A stretch of 64,000 nt of DNA from Varroa destructor (lineage: Eukaryota > Arthropoda > Arachnida > Mesostigmata > Varroidae). The DNA lies in contig NW_019211460.1 in the NCBI RefSeq assembly GCF_002443255.2, positions 35,907,498-35,971,497 of the forward strand, in the 5' to 3' direction. Positions within the stretch are counted from its first letter, which is position 1, and each line of letters starts with the position of its first letter. The position numbers and the translations under genes were made by a program. Below the pieces are notes generated by a model. That model had not been told where the DNA came from. It ran no database searches and worked only from the letters and a program-made list of their open reading frames with translations. Shown here one piece after another: positions 47,815 through 60,804 of this stretch.

Positions 47815-50800
47815 AGATAAATGTTTAGGTGATTCCGTCGTGCCTCTTTTCAGTTCCGCAGAACAACGTGAGCTGGATTGGTCTGTCAGTTGCAAACGAT
47901 AGCACCGCATCGAACGACGTACAGCACTGTCCCTTCTGCCCTCCTTCCCCACTTCTAATCCTCAAGCAGTGAAGTCAGCGAGACAGCGGTTAGAAAAAGC
48001 CAACCGTTGGAAGATTCGAGAATCGCACCAAAGTCTCTTTCCCCGCTTGTCGTATCTAGTAATGAGAGTAGAGACGGTATGTTTACTAATTGTCCTTTCT
48101 ATCGCTTTTACGCACACACATCATATCAGGTAGTATCATGAAGTGAAGCCCGCGTTCCTCGCGGAGTACGGGAGACAAAGGCGTCAAGTTCTTTGGGTGG
48201 ATCAGGCAAGAGGCGCTCTTGGGCTTTTTGAAACGAGGTATTAGAAACTTGAGACATTGACGCAATGAAGCGCTTTCTCCGGCATTACAATATCGTTTAC
48301 TGCTGACAAGAAAGGAGCCCTTTTTTGTGGAGGTTGATAAACCTAATCGCGAATAGCGGATGTAATGCTAATGGGCAGGGTGATTAGTAACACGCAACAC
48401 GGGTTATGTTTATAACATTATGTACGAAATATACATAGTCATTTTCCAAATATTAAAAAGAGTACGTATTCAAAAAAAAAAAGAGCACAGAAAAAGATGG
48501 TACGAGTGTGTATGAGCGACACTATAGTTGTGATCCAGATATTTGAGATTACTCAACGTTTGTACTGAGGCTCATTTAGATGTACTGCTTATCAAATGAC
48601 ACATACAGTTGTTAAGATCAGATAGTCCGATCATATCTGTTTCGAGCCTAATCGGTAGGTGTTTATAAGGCCTTGTTGGAACTTGCAAACCCTTGTTTCT
48701 ACTGAAATGCAAAGCAAAATTTAGAGGCGGACCGATAAACCGCTTTGTTTACGGTATTGGTTAAATAATTCTCTATCTAACAATCATTGCTCTGAATTTT
48801 GAAGTGTCATAGTAAAATAAAGAGGATATTCTGGTAATAATCATAATAACGCCGAAGAGCATACAATTGATTATTTCTATGTAAGTATGTATGAATTATG
48901 TTTTTCTTTATACAATACAAACGGCGAGTGTAACGAAATGAAGTCGAAGAGACGTTGAAAATACAAGAAACCCAATGATTGTCTTCTAGCTGACGAGCTT
49001 GCCAGCGATATCAATAGTCATTACACAGCAGTTACTAAGTTTCTAAGAGAAAGTCAATGCCATAAGCAAAAAAAGTGTCCCTAATGTTTTGTTTTGGCGG
49101 TACAGACCACCAATTTTGCAGTTTATCTCTAGTTTTTCAGTATCTGAGGATATCATAAAGCTAGCATTTTAGTGCGGTTTGCACTAGAGAACTGAGTATT
49201 TGTGAAAATGCGAGATTAGCCAGATGTTTGCTTCACCTAAGATCTTCGATTGTGATTGCCGAAGTAAACGACGGAAAGGCACCAAGATAGCTACGATCGA
49301 TAAAAAAAAAGACAAAAAAAAAAGCGAGTTTGGCTCAATCGATTTGACTCTGTGGCCGCCAGTTAGGATCGACGAGAAGATTGCCGCAAGAAAAAGCGAA
49401 AAATTCTACTTCGCTCCTGGCAAGCAGTATATACTTGAAGAACTCGATGGATCTAACAGATGCCCCAGAGCAGAAGTTAGCATAGATGGAAAACGCACGG
49501 ACCCTTAGTAACGGGCAAAGGCTATGTTTGACAAAAGAACCTTCTGGACTAAACTGTGTGGAAACGTCTTTACAAACAGAGCGAGAGTTGTTCTGGATAA
49601 ACAAACATAAGTCGATATTATATGCTTTCAAATATCTGGCGAATTGTTGTTCGATTAGGCGCTCTAGTGATGACAAACGTTTTCTTCGGAGTCCTTTTTA
49701 AACGTGCGTCCATTTTTCTGTTAGCAATAAGCTTAGTAGTTAGAGTACTAACTCATTTATATAGTTTATTATGTCTGAAAAAAGACTCTCTTAATTATTA
49801 AGTTTGCTAGTTTCAACTTTATTAAGAGCTGACGATTCTCCAAAGTTACAATGCATATTACGCATATAAATGTAGGTCTTGTAATTTACTAAGACGTAGC
49901 CAAAAGATTATAATATAGCCTAATTTTACTTCGTTTGAAAACCTCGCTCCGTTAAATTGTCTTATCATTTAGACATTAACACATTGATAGACATCAACTG
50001 AATCGTATATACTGTTACGAGGTCACGATGTTAATGGCTAATTATGAAGACGTTCAATTGAAAAGTGTAGTCTCTGTATATGTATGTAAATGTTTATGAC
50101 TTCAGCTTAGAGCTTCGATAAACGTACGACTTCTATACTTCACTTATTTCTGTTGGATCGATGCGTCCTACGTTAGCGCTAGAGGTACGTAAATTTGCTT
50201 TCCTGACAATAATCATTTTCACGTTTGCATTTTCAAATTTAAAATTTCGCGCGTAGAGCGTGTTGATATTGGGGCACGGCTGGAAAAATTACGCCATGCG
50301 ACAACAGTGTCCCTCGCTAGGGCTACAAATAAAAGACAAACCCTAAAACTATTTATATACTTTCTGAATCACAAATAGCTACCCCAACCAGCGTGGCTGA
50401 TTTGCCGAAGTTTATTTTTTTAATAATCACTTAATCATGAAGGCGGTTGAAACGGGCTGTAAAAATAAATGAAAAAAGAAATGAAAGCACACATCAACAA
50501 GCTTGCTTATATTTGAATGTATGCGTGTATACAAGACTTTAGCAATTTTGTGTGGTTGTTATATATACGCATTGTTTTACAACAATTGTTTTTGTTAAAC
50601 AAAAAATTCCTGTGACCCGTCATAAACGCGCGCATTACAAAAACATAGCTGGCATTATGAAAATTATTTGTGCTGTTATCAATAAAAGAAACATTGACAC
50701 AAATAAACAGAGAACAGAAGCGCATTTCTCGACTCAGATTTACCAAATGATAACCTTCTCGTAACATACTAACTTGCTATTCTACAAAATAGCTCAAACA

Positions 50801-53275
50801 ACTTTTTTTTTAATTTTGCATATCGAGTAACACTACAATCAGGGAAAGTTGTTTACACACGGTCTCATATCACCCGTCGTACTCTTTGTCATATCACTCG
50901 TGATACTCTATAGAGCCTTTCTATTTCCGACCTAGTGAGCCAGCTTGAGGAAGTGGCTTACTTAGAGCTAACGAGCACAATAATACCAATGTTATTTTTG
51001 TAGTATAATTAAGATGCTTACAACAATCAGTTAGGGAGAGTTGTTTGGCTCAACAAGAGAGGGGGGAATGGTTGTGCCCTTCAGGACTGAAACATCTGGA
51101 AACTTGCCAGGTTTTGGCAGGACCCCGAAAAAGCCCAACGCTTATTTCACGTCTATTAGCCTCGGCCCATTTCGCCGCAGCTAATGAGTCAGACTTTATT
51201 CCTGATCAATTTTATGCTTATGCGAGCAGTCTGCGAAGACCTACATCGCGCAAGAGTCGGACATTTTTCGCGGTTTGTTACATCTGAATAATGGTTTATG
51301 TGACGGCACGAGAAGAGGTTACGAATTTGTCGGTATAGATGATTGTAGACCATGACGTCGATAAGCATCTATCCACACGAACGACTATCAAAGTTGAGGT
51401 GCACTCAGTTACTGTTTATAGGCTAGGTATATTTATGTCAAATAAACTTCTAAGATGTGTCAAATCATACCAACAGGCTAGGTAATAATAGAGCGTTTGA
51501 GTTTTATAAGATGAGCTTAACAAAGCTCCCGTCGGTACCCAACAAGAGCACCATGAACGCCCCAGGTATAGGCCAACTTTTTTTTGTCGGAATAGCTATT
51601 CAGAAGAGTACACGATGTCCGCATATGTTGTGACGCCCAATACGTAAGCAATGTAATATGTGCAATAGCATTGAGGCTAGCGTTGGAAGGGAAAAAAGCT
51701 ATCGGTTAAATGCAGCATGTGAAACGAATCCAGAATTTTTTTTTTTGGAACAATGTGCTTCTATGAAAATTGTGTATTTACTGCAAGAGTGATCACAATG
51801 CATAGCTAAACCGCTATATATCTGAAAATTAGGGAGTTACTTTGCTTACTAAACATCTATCGTATATTCGCTTTTTAGGGAGTAACATTATGCTTACCTT
51901 GTCGCCAGCGGCCTCAAGCTTTAGCAGTTGAAACCCTCACGTTCACCGGGTTGCAGTATAGTCGGGAGAAGCTGGAGTTGCTCACAGAGAATGGACGTTG
52001 GCTAAATTTTTCTACTGCAGGAACGCTGCTCGACTTGCCAGAGAGGCATGAAGAAAAGTCTACTGCCCTACTCTACGAAAGACGGACGGGCATGATAGAT
52101 GAATGTCAACATTTACACAACAATGGAGAGGGTTAGGAAGATAAGGAACGTCAACGAACCCGCTCGGTTGCTGATTAGAATCGCATTCGCTGGAAGACAA
52201 GCCTATCCAACGACGTGCGAGGATACACTCAATTGCACAACAGTGTACATCGCGAAAAATAGAAGTACAACTACTGTAGGATTTTCTATAATAGTTCCCA
52301 TTATCGCCATCTAGCTAACACAGTTCCGACGCCGCAGAACATAATCCTTGGCACTATTTTCCAAGAAAATAGAAAATATTCGGGCTTCCTAGTATATACG
52401 TTATCGTTTCAAATGATTCACGATCGTATTTCGCCTTGATTCGGTTACCACGTATGGCTATGAGCTTAAACAAACATAACGCTTCAAAGGGTATTCACGC
52501 AGCTCATTGTACAGCCATATACATGTAAACAGAAAGAGACGCATGCCGTTTATTCAGGGACATCTGCGTTGGTCAGGTAGATGTCTATGATGTAGTAATA
52601 TCTAGTTTCATTCACAAGTATCTCTGTTTTGGACAAACACGTTTATTTTGACTTATCATAACAGCTGAAACAAGGGCTTTCCTACACGTGCCTGGTCACC
52701 TGGTCAAGGCGTGGAGTACCGATTTTTGAAGATTGTTTCCAATCGGTACTTGGCACTGATTAGCACTCTGACGCTACACACAGGGGGGTAACAACCTCAT
52801 AGCCGCATATTGCTTCAGTTGTAGCCCATTCTGTTAGTTTAAGAAGAAAGAACTGTGTCTTTGACCAGATATAGGTCATATGCGCGTTTCAATAAAGAAC
52901 TCCAGCTAATGGGAAAAATATGGACATATTGTGCCGATGTTGTGAAGAAACCACAGAGCTATTGTAAAGCAGGTTTCTTTGACGAACATTACAATTTCGT
53001 ACACAACCCAGTAGTTTCATAGCACCAATGTAAAAGAATATCAGTGACGCGTTGATTTGAGTGATTCATAAATTGCTGTAAACAAACATTACACGATCAC
53101 TCTTAATCGCTTTTTATAACCGCTTAGGCCCTAATACTTGAGGCCGTTCGGTTTATATTTTGCGGAGCTCTGAACTCGTATAGAAGCCGTTCGTGTACAT
53201 ACATACCTCAGTATGCCGACACACAAACTAACCTTGTTGTTGTTTTTCCTACAAAAAATGTTTTCGGAAAGGTAA
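47815..53275. other. Long non-coding stretch
   Basis: No gene or element is recognised in about 5.5 kb. Frames of 94 and 113 codons overlap on opposite strands at 49224-49676 without a domain. A degenerate 24-bp tandem (50865-50888 and 50889-50911, both TCATATCAC-CG-TACTCT) and a 10-bp stem with a 16-nt loop (52715-52724 with 52741-52750) are the only structures of note. Confidence 0.4.
52715..52750. other. Hairpin, 10-bp perfect stem
   Basis: AGTACCGATT (52715-52724) is the exact complement of AATCGGTACT (52741-52750), with 16 nt between. Pairing outside the stem is poor. It is near the limit of what chance gives in a window of this size. Confidence 0.4.
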
Positions 53276-53279
53276 ATGA

Positions 53280-54065
53280 TCAAATATCTATTAATAGTGA
53301 AATTATGTCGCTCTAGTTTCTATGATCTATCGCGGGCGTTTGTGTTAGCGATGTCGATCGACACGTATCCATCAATGGATGCTGAAATAGCGGAACAGCG
53401 ACAGTGGTCGAAACGAGGCAGCATCTACAACATGAAAGCTCGCTGTCGACTAACAACAGCAGCGGCAGAACGAACTGACGGATCAACCTTTATACCTAAT
53501 GCTACCAGAAATGGCAACGGCGCCGGTGAAAATGACGACTAACCCAGGGCTAAAGGGCGGGATGATTAAGCAATGCCTGCCTGATTTCTCTATGCGTAGC
53601 AAACTAGATGATGGCCGGCTAGTTGTGCGGTGAAACCGGCCCTGGTTTGTCTGGCTCGACTACATTACTATTGCTGCTACTGCTGCTGTTGGCGGCCGTA
53701 GTCGGTTTTCGTAAGGCAGCATACAGTGCGTAGAGGCGTCCGAAGCAATAGCAGTAGGACCAGCAGGGCCTGGGGCAGCAGCGGCTGTGGAAACAGCAGC
53801 AGTAGTTCCTGTGAACGTGAGTGCAATCTTTCGTCTCGCTTGTTCACCTGTCACCACCGGCAGTGCCTTTTCGCCCCAAAATGAAACTCCCAGCTTCTTG
53901 CTACCCCCTCGCATTGGCCTTCGGCTGCTGCTTCCGATGTTCTCCACTCTCGACGGCGCCCTCTGCCGGTGACATCTGTCGATTTTCCTTTCTAACCAGC
54001 CCACTCAACTATAATAAGATTCCATTGTGGACATCTACGATTTGCCCCAGATGACCCACCGCCAG
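53280..54065. other. GC-richer block with facing CTG and CAG tracts
   Basis: CTACTGCTGCTGTT (53677-53690) is the exact complement of AACAGCAGCAGTAG (53792-53805), so triplet tracts of opposite sense face each other across 101 bp. A minus-strand frame of 114 codons (53660-54004) runs through both and encodes Thr/Ala/Pro-rich sequence between them. A plus frame of 88 codons lies upstream (53276-53542). I recognise no domain. Triplet tracts of this kind are common in coding exons and regulatory DNA of arthropods. Confidence 0.3.
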
Positions 54066-54069
54066 CTCA

Positions 54070-57000
54070 ACAACCTGTCAATGCCCAATTGCTAATTCCG
54101 CGCACCTAATCCTAGCGCTTGCTTACAATGAGCGAGACGCATTTGCACCATCTCTATGTCCATATATGTCAATACGTGCCTCTACGATTGTACTGACTAG
54201 AATACGTTCCTGTTCGGAATCGGCTGAGTAACTCATGCGGTTTGAAGTTGCTTTTAAATCTGAGGTATGGCATTGTAGCGTGAGTTGTGTAATGAAAATA
54301 TTCATTAAAGTAAACTGTGTGCGCGATTTGGTCTCTCGAAGCAGATCTGATTTAGGCTTTAAATGGGAAAGGACATCTCTTGCTTACGTTCCCATCTGTA
54401 TTGCATTGTCCCAAAGGTAAAGAAAGTTAGGTAAAAGTTAAAAAGGATATTGTAAGAATATATATAACGCATATGCCTTGCCTTAACTCTTAATTACGCA
54501 GGCCAGCCATTAGCTGTGATGAGATGAATGTCTGCGTACAATATTTCGTGTGCAGGTGTCACCTATTTTCAATTGAATAAATCGATAATAATTTTTCATT
54601 ATGTAGGAAAAGGATGGATTTCCTCAATTGAATTTTATCGTTGCAATTGTATGCAAAAGTAGCCGAGTTTTCAACTAGGTCGATTCTATCGTAGATATAA
54701 TCTACGTTTAGACACCGTTATCTAGGTACATAAAGTTTCGTACTGCCAGCCGATGTATCTATCTATACTGAGTGGAGATATTACTTAGATTAGAGAGTTG
54801 CTCCTTTTGCACAGTGGCGGCTTCAGCAGATATGATGAAGGTTATGAAGCCCGATAGCGGATTCTATCAAGATTGACTTAGGCTATATCGAGTCCAATAG
54901 TCTCCAAAATGACACGGACCATTGCAGTGGCAACTCTTGTGAAGTAGGTGGGATTTTCTTTCATATGGGGCGTGTGTGCGCACGTAAATCCGAAGACTAG
55001 CGTGCCGATTAGCATTACATCGAATCGTAGAAATGTGGCAATCGATTCGAAGTATCGTAAAGGGAAGTTTGCGTCTCCCTGTACGCGTTCATGTCAACAT
55101 TGTGTGAGAAGCTACAGCTGTTTCTACGTGCCAATTGTCCCTTCCAAGCTTGTTCCCAAAAAAGTTCCGCGATGAAATTCTACTTTTTATCATAGACGGC
55201 AATAAATAACATTCATCGTGCTGCTATACCGATCAATTAATTTCACGATTGTTACTCAACACGAAAAACGTCGGGTTTTCGCTACTGTTATGATCTATGT
55301 GTGCGATACCTCACGTAACTCTCACGTAAGTTGCGCATTATTGCAGTGCACACCGCCACCTTAGTACATCAGTTACGTCGATATTTCCAGCTTTTGAACG
55401 TTGAATTACAGGCTAGCAGAACATCAAGACCACATTATAGGAAGGATTTCGATCACTGACAGTTGTAAGCCAAGTACTGTCTGACGAAGTTCAATATATT
55501 TAAGATAAGTTTCGGACGATTTTTCCCTGATAAACCAATTAGTGGTTCCGCCATTATCTTTAGTTCTCTGCATACGTTCCGACTCCGGCCTAGCACTGGC
55601 ATTGATCACAGTTTATATAGCAATAGAATGTATGTTGCGGCTCTAATATTATGGATCCAACGACTCTAATAGTAAGTGGCATAAAGGATCGAAGATTCGG
55701 AATTGTTTCCAATGTAACGAAAGCGGACGTTAGCTGTGTCCAATCTGTAATACTTGGATCTTCGAGTGTAACTGGTAGGTTATTAGTGGTCATCAGGGGA
55801 ATATAGTCATTCACACAACTCGCTATGCCGGATTTCTAGTCTGTCTTAAACAGATACGTTATCCATACGTTATATATACACTAATAGTAGGTTTGATGTA
55901 TTTAGATTGATCAGTCAAGGATTTACTTTACGCTTTTTGATCGTGGCAAAATTTTTAGCTGGAAAGTATCGGCGATCTATATGTTTCTATACTCTGTTGA
56001 TACTTTTACCCATACGAGCATAATTCTTTTGTTAGCGCACTCGGTGTTCCCGTATGTATGCGCTGCTTTGTTTTCGGTGTCATGTACAGCTGTATGCTAT
56101 AATACGAAGCCTTTGTACTGACTACCGCTGGCTAAAAATGTTTGTATTTTAACCTTAATTTAGGTAATAGGTATTTATTTATTTGTTCTTCGGGGGGTAT
56201 AAACATGACATAGAAGTTAAAATGTCTTTCTAGTCTACATACTTAACTCTCAGATATGTCTACTCCGAACTGATCACGAGATCTCTCCAAATAAGTGCAT
56301 ATACACGATACATGCAGCGGCTTATCTACATGCGTACACGTTTATGTGTAGCCCATCTTTATAAGCGCTGAGCGAGCCTTTAACTGTTGCTCTACCATTT
56401 AACAAGGGAAAGCATATGGACCGAAGGTAAACGTCTCTAGTATGTAGGGACTGCAAGAAGTCACTTCTTAGTATCCCCGACAGTTTCAATATCCTCGCGG
56501 CAGAGCTAATATTTAAATCTCCTCGGAGTGTGTCAACGACACTAGCGCCACAAGCGTTGTGTAAACGCATATAGATCGGACGCCAGTAGGACCTTATGAA
56601 TTTTGTAAGGCATTCGGAGATAGAAGACATATGTGCACGCATGCATGCATACACGACCATTATATTTGTATATAGTTATTAAAATAAGAAAGTCGCGTCA
56701 ACGATTACTACGCAACAGGTATACCGTATTGTGGCAAAAAAAAATAAGCGTATAAGCATACATCTCTGGGTACGTGCAAATACACGCAGTTTAAACACGC
56801 ATATATTCATACATTACCTTATAACGGTAAGAGCTCTATGCAAATGGAGTGTTACGACGGCTGTTTCTAAGCGACTCGTTTTCAATACCCATAGTCAGGG
56901 CTGCGTTTTTTCTCAAACCCTATACATGAACCACAAAAAAGCTGATTAGTATAGTATAAAGTGCATTTCGGCGTCCTTATTGTGGGTCGGACACAAATCG

Positions 57001-57525
57001 CAACCAAGACGCTTGTTCCAAAATCAACTTTAATAGAGAGTACTGTTTCTCCGCTTATATGCAATAGTTATACGGTTGCCAGCGACGGTCCCAAGAAAGC
57101 ATGTTCTCAATCGTCGTTCCGCAAACCTACATAAAAACTTAACAGCGTTATGTTGATGATTCGCTATTAGTTTTTCTATTACTGTATACTTAAATTGAAA
57201 ACTAAAAACTATCGTAAATCATACCAGTAAGAACATACCATACGTTAGGTGTGAGCGTAAAAAATATGGGCTGTTCACGCTTCCGTCATCAGCAACCAGC
57301 AGATCGCACCCGTTCAAAATTCGAGAAATGCTACTACCTTTATTGACGCAGTGGTAGAGCCCAATGTAATTTCCCTTTTCAGACCGTCTACCGATCAACT
57401 AGTTCATACTACAGATATGCGAATAAGGCGAAAATGTTCTCGGCTTTTGGAGGTCCTCGCTTGAGTGAACAGTCTGTGCAGCAACGGTCTTTTTCCCAAC
57501 CCACTAAAGATGCTCTTCTTGGCTT
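54070..57525. other. AT-rich non-coding stretch
   Basis: No gene is recognised. A 7-bp stem with a 3-nt loop (CGTAGAT/ATCTACG, 54690-54706) is present. Frames up to 112 codons (56322-56660 minus) show no domain. Confidence 0.45.
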
Positions 57526-57529
57526 CACT

Positions 57530-57588
57530 CGCCTTGTAGACGATATAGGCACAGTTATGTAGTACAACATTGACCCACGCTGACATAA
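57530..57588 (+). repeat. Direct repeat, copy 1
   Basis: This 59-bp segment recurs in the same orientation at 58906-58972 with a single mismatch. Copy 2 has 7 extra bases (GAATACG) after the 19th position. Sequence on either side of the two copies is unrelated, so only this short block was duplicated, or both are remnants of one dispersed repeat. Confidence 0.95.
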
Positions 57589-57617
57589 CACTATGTCTGC
57601 TACTACGTTCGGTGGAA

Positions 57618-57639
57618 CCTACTTGAAATTGTCAAGTAG
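57618..57639. other. Small hairpin after repeat copy 1
   Basis: CTACTTGA and TCAAGTAG form an 8-bp perfect stem with a 5-nt loop, 30 bp downstream of the direct repeat. No equivalent follows copy 2. Confidence 0.4.
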
Positions 57640-58667
57640 TCGAGCAGTTTAGTGTGGTATCCCTTAAAAAATCTATATTCTCATTTCCGTTCCCATACAT
57701 CGTCCTAAGGTTGTTCTCGTCTCACTATACATGGACAGAATTTTGATAGTGGGCATCTGCCAAACAGCAAAATCAAACAAAATATAAGTACCACACAAAG
57801 CTTTTGGCTCTCCTTCCCTGATCAGGTTACGCCGCTATCAAGAGGCCTTCGCAGATATCAGCTGTGCGAAGAAACGGTCGTCACCGAATCTTTCGAGAAT
57901 GAAGGTACACCAAAAGCAAGCCAATATGCTGGTTAAATAATTCTGTCTCTATTTGTTGAGAAATTCGGCCTGATTTTCTTTTTTAGGTGCAAATTTGAAG
58001 ACACTGTTGCAGATACTTTTGCCTAGATACACGTTGCCTCAGGAAACATAACTATGTGGCTTCGCAGTATGAAATCTTGGTTCAGAAAGCTTTGTATAGG
58101 GAGTTTCTCTTAAAGATTGACCTCAAAGATAATCGTCATTCAGAAGCACCTTTTCTTCCTGAGAAAGGCAAGATAAAAATCGATGATTATGAAAAAAAAA
58201 GCACCCCTCGCTTAACTTTGCCATTATAGCTCGATAGAGGTGGGTATATCGTAGGTAAGGATTTGCACCCTATGGGAAAACTGTGGGTTCGAAAGGTTCC
58301 TAGTTCGTTGACCGATGACCGAAAGGCATACGTTCGTCGTCATTTGTTTTTTCAGAGCCGGTTCTTCGGATTGGATTCTCGCAGGCCACAGAGAGCGGAT
58401 TAAATAGGACAATCGAATGAGTACTTTAGGCTAGCAAAAGGTGACCCGGCCCAACCACATCCTAAACAAGAAAACAACAAAAAATAAAGCATTTATTATG
58501 CCTTTAGTAGATTACTGAAAACATCGTTGCTACGAATTTCTAAAACCACGCATTATGGGGAGGTCAGATGCGTCGTGCCGAAAACAATTTCGCTTCCTAC
58601 AGGGGAGAACATTTTTTTCTCACAAAACAACGCGCAAACATGAGCCATAAGACGCCATTGCACTACT

Positions 58668-58994
58668 ATGATGTGGGAATTTTTGGTGGGCTTAGTGATA
58701 GTACGCAATCTTATATCTTCGATTTACTGTCGATTTTGGAGCATTGAAAGCCCTTTTGCCGACCACGTCTTCACCACAGAAGACCAAGCCACAAATGTCG
58801 TATCCGCGGACCTTATTCACTGTCGATGGCAGAGATGCGTATGTACGGAGAGGAAGTATTTCTTCAATAGCAATCAGTTACTTAGAACACTTAAACGATG
58901 CCTCACGCCTTGTAGACGATATAGGAATACGGCACAGTTATGTAGTACAACATTGACCCACGCTGACGTAACCGTCAAGGACTTGCAGCGGTAG
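58668..58994 (+). other. Overlapping frames containing repeat copy 2, not recognised
   Basis: Two plus-strand frames of 108 (58668-58994) and 70 codons (58744-58956) overlap here. The shorter reads SYLEHLNDASRLVDDIG before the repeat and has some protein-like character, but I cannot match it to a family. In copy 1 the missing 7 bases would shift the frame. It may be a fragment of a duplicated gene or of a transposon protein. Confidence 0.2.
58906..58972 (+). repeat. Direct repeat, copy 2
   Basis: It matches 57530-57588 at 58 of 59 positions apart from a 7-nt insertion (or a deletion in copy 1), 1376 bp away in direct orientation. The near-identity within a region of otherwise decayed sequence points to a recent duplication or to selection on the block. 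Confidence 0.95.
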
Positions 58995-59149
58995 CTATTT
59001 AGGAATCCAGTCAAGCTATATAGGATCACTTATTTTCATATTTATTTTTAGGGTTGCCTGGGTGTTGTATTAGTTTGAAGCCTTCCGAAGATGATGTCGC
59101 ACTGGCTCCATTATCATGCTGACGATGGGAGTAAAAGCGAATTGATAAA

Positions 59150-59620
59150 AGCGTGTCAATGAGACCAGAGACACCGTGACGGAGATAGAGCAGCTTGGAG
59201 AAATTGACCGGTCAGGTAGAATGTCGAACTTCGCTTATTTTGACACTACTGCTGTGGCCACCGCTTGATGATAGACACTGAATGACGCCATCTGGTGACA
59301 CAGCCGTGAGCTCGAAGATGCTGAGCTTTCGATTGATTCGCGTACGCTGTTTCCAGACGGTCGAGATGGCCTGCAGGAAAAAGAGGTACCCAGAATGGCC
59401 TGGAAGGTTGGTAAATCTGTTTTTGATGAGGGCCCATCATCAACGAACGGTTCGGCATGGCATGGCCACACTCTGGCCAGATGAGTGGATGGATCGAGGT
59501 TGATCTGTCCCGTCTCAGTTGAAGTCTTCCCGAACCCACCGATCCCGCCGTTGGCGGGGACGCAGGACATTCGAAGCGAATGAATGAACGAACGAGCATA
59601 TTACTTCACGTTAGCTGTTG
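59150..59620. other. GC-richer block, function unknown
   Basis: Frames of 111 and 117 codons overlap on the minus strand (59235-59570 and 59246-59599) in different frames, with a third on the plus strand. I recognise no domain. The overlap implies that few stop codons occur by composition. Confidence 0.25.
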
Positions 59621-60169
59621 TGCCTATATAGCACATTCTGTGCTGTAAGAGGCCGACCACTATAGAACGTGCCTATAGACGATCCGACGTGTTGATAGTA
59701 GTTGGTAGTGGGCGATGCCGTAGTTGATTTAGGATTTTTCTTTCTCTACACCTCATCAGTAGGACCATAGGTCAGTACTATTATTACGCACTGTTGCTTC
59801 CTAGATCTCTTTCCTACATAAAAATTGTAAAAACGCTACACAGTATTTGATTACTGTTTCTACCAGTTGCATCAAAAATGCCATTTCTGGTAAAAAGCTA
59901 AATGTACACGGATAGATCAATTCACACTCAAGAAGTGACAACACAAGTGTTAATGATAATCTATTAAATATGTGTATTTGTCAATCATGCTCTTAATGAC
60001 GGTACCTAGTGCCCCTTAAATCACGCAGGATATTTGAAGTCGTGAACGACATGTTCGGCCAGCGCTCGATCTAAAATAGGAACAGCAATACTTTTATACA
60101 TCGTTATTATCATCACGTTTAACTTGCATTGGTTACGCGCGTAACAAATTCTTTAAAAATGTCCTTTCG

Positions 60170-60800
60170 GATCGGTTACAAGTACAGGGTGAGTTTTGTT
60201 GAGCGTAAGTCGTCTCTCGAATCTAGACTATCGTGATGATGGTTTTCCATTCCTTCCTCGAGCGCCCAAACTAAAGTAAAAAGCTTTTTCACAAAGACTC
60301 GGGTGCCCTCTTGCTCGTTGAACTTATGAGAAGATGCACCCACCGCCGGGTCCTGACGGTCGCTGTCGGCCGGGACTTCTTCCCTGTTTCCAACACTTCC
60401 CCACACCTACCTACAGAATCCCGAATAATAATCCTTCCTTCCTTCCTCCCTCCCTCCCTCCTTTTCCTCCTTGATCGCCGCATGGGGTCCGCACGAAAAA
60501 GAACGTACAACCTGCCGCTGCTGGCATCGGTCGCATGGCTGGCCGTTCGGGCGCCCAGTAGGCCGCTAAGGCCGAAGTAGTAGCTGACGTCTTGTTATTT
60601 TACCTTTGCTTCGCCTTACTACGTGAGTTTGCAGTTGACCGCTGCCATCTGTGCTGCTGCGTCTCCGACGCAGAGGGAAGGCGGTTCGACCTGAGAGCGA
60701 GATCCACCGCGCTTCTCTTCCTGTCCCCAAAACCACCCTCCGATATGGGTGTTGCTGCTACTCCTGCTTTCGCTGCTTAGGTGCTTCATTTGGCTTTTTT
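60170..60800. other. GC-richer block with pyrimidine tract
   Basis: This block has frames of 60-89 codons on both strands and ends in CTGCTACTCCTGCTTTCGCTGC triplets near 60755-60778. I recognise no domain. The pyrimidine tract in its middle is annotated separately. Confidence 0.25.
60432..60472 (+). repeat. 41-nt pure pyrimidine tract (CCTT)n(CCCT)n
   Basis: Forty-one consecutive C/T bases: about four CCTT units, four CCCT-type units, then a mixed tail. Polypyrimidine-polypurine mirror sequence of this length can form intramolecular triplex DNA and is often length-variable. Confidence 0.95.
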
Positions 60801-60804
60801 CGTT

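Noticed and set aside
58225..58310. B-box-like GGGTTCGAAAGG with A-box-like TAGCTCGATAG upstream
   Set aside because: The T stem does not pair and the A box lacks conserved positions, so neither a tRNA nor a SINE can be supported.
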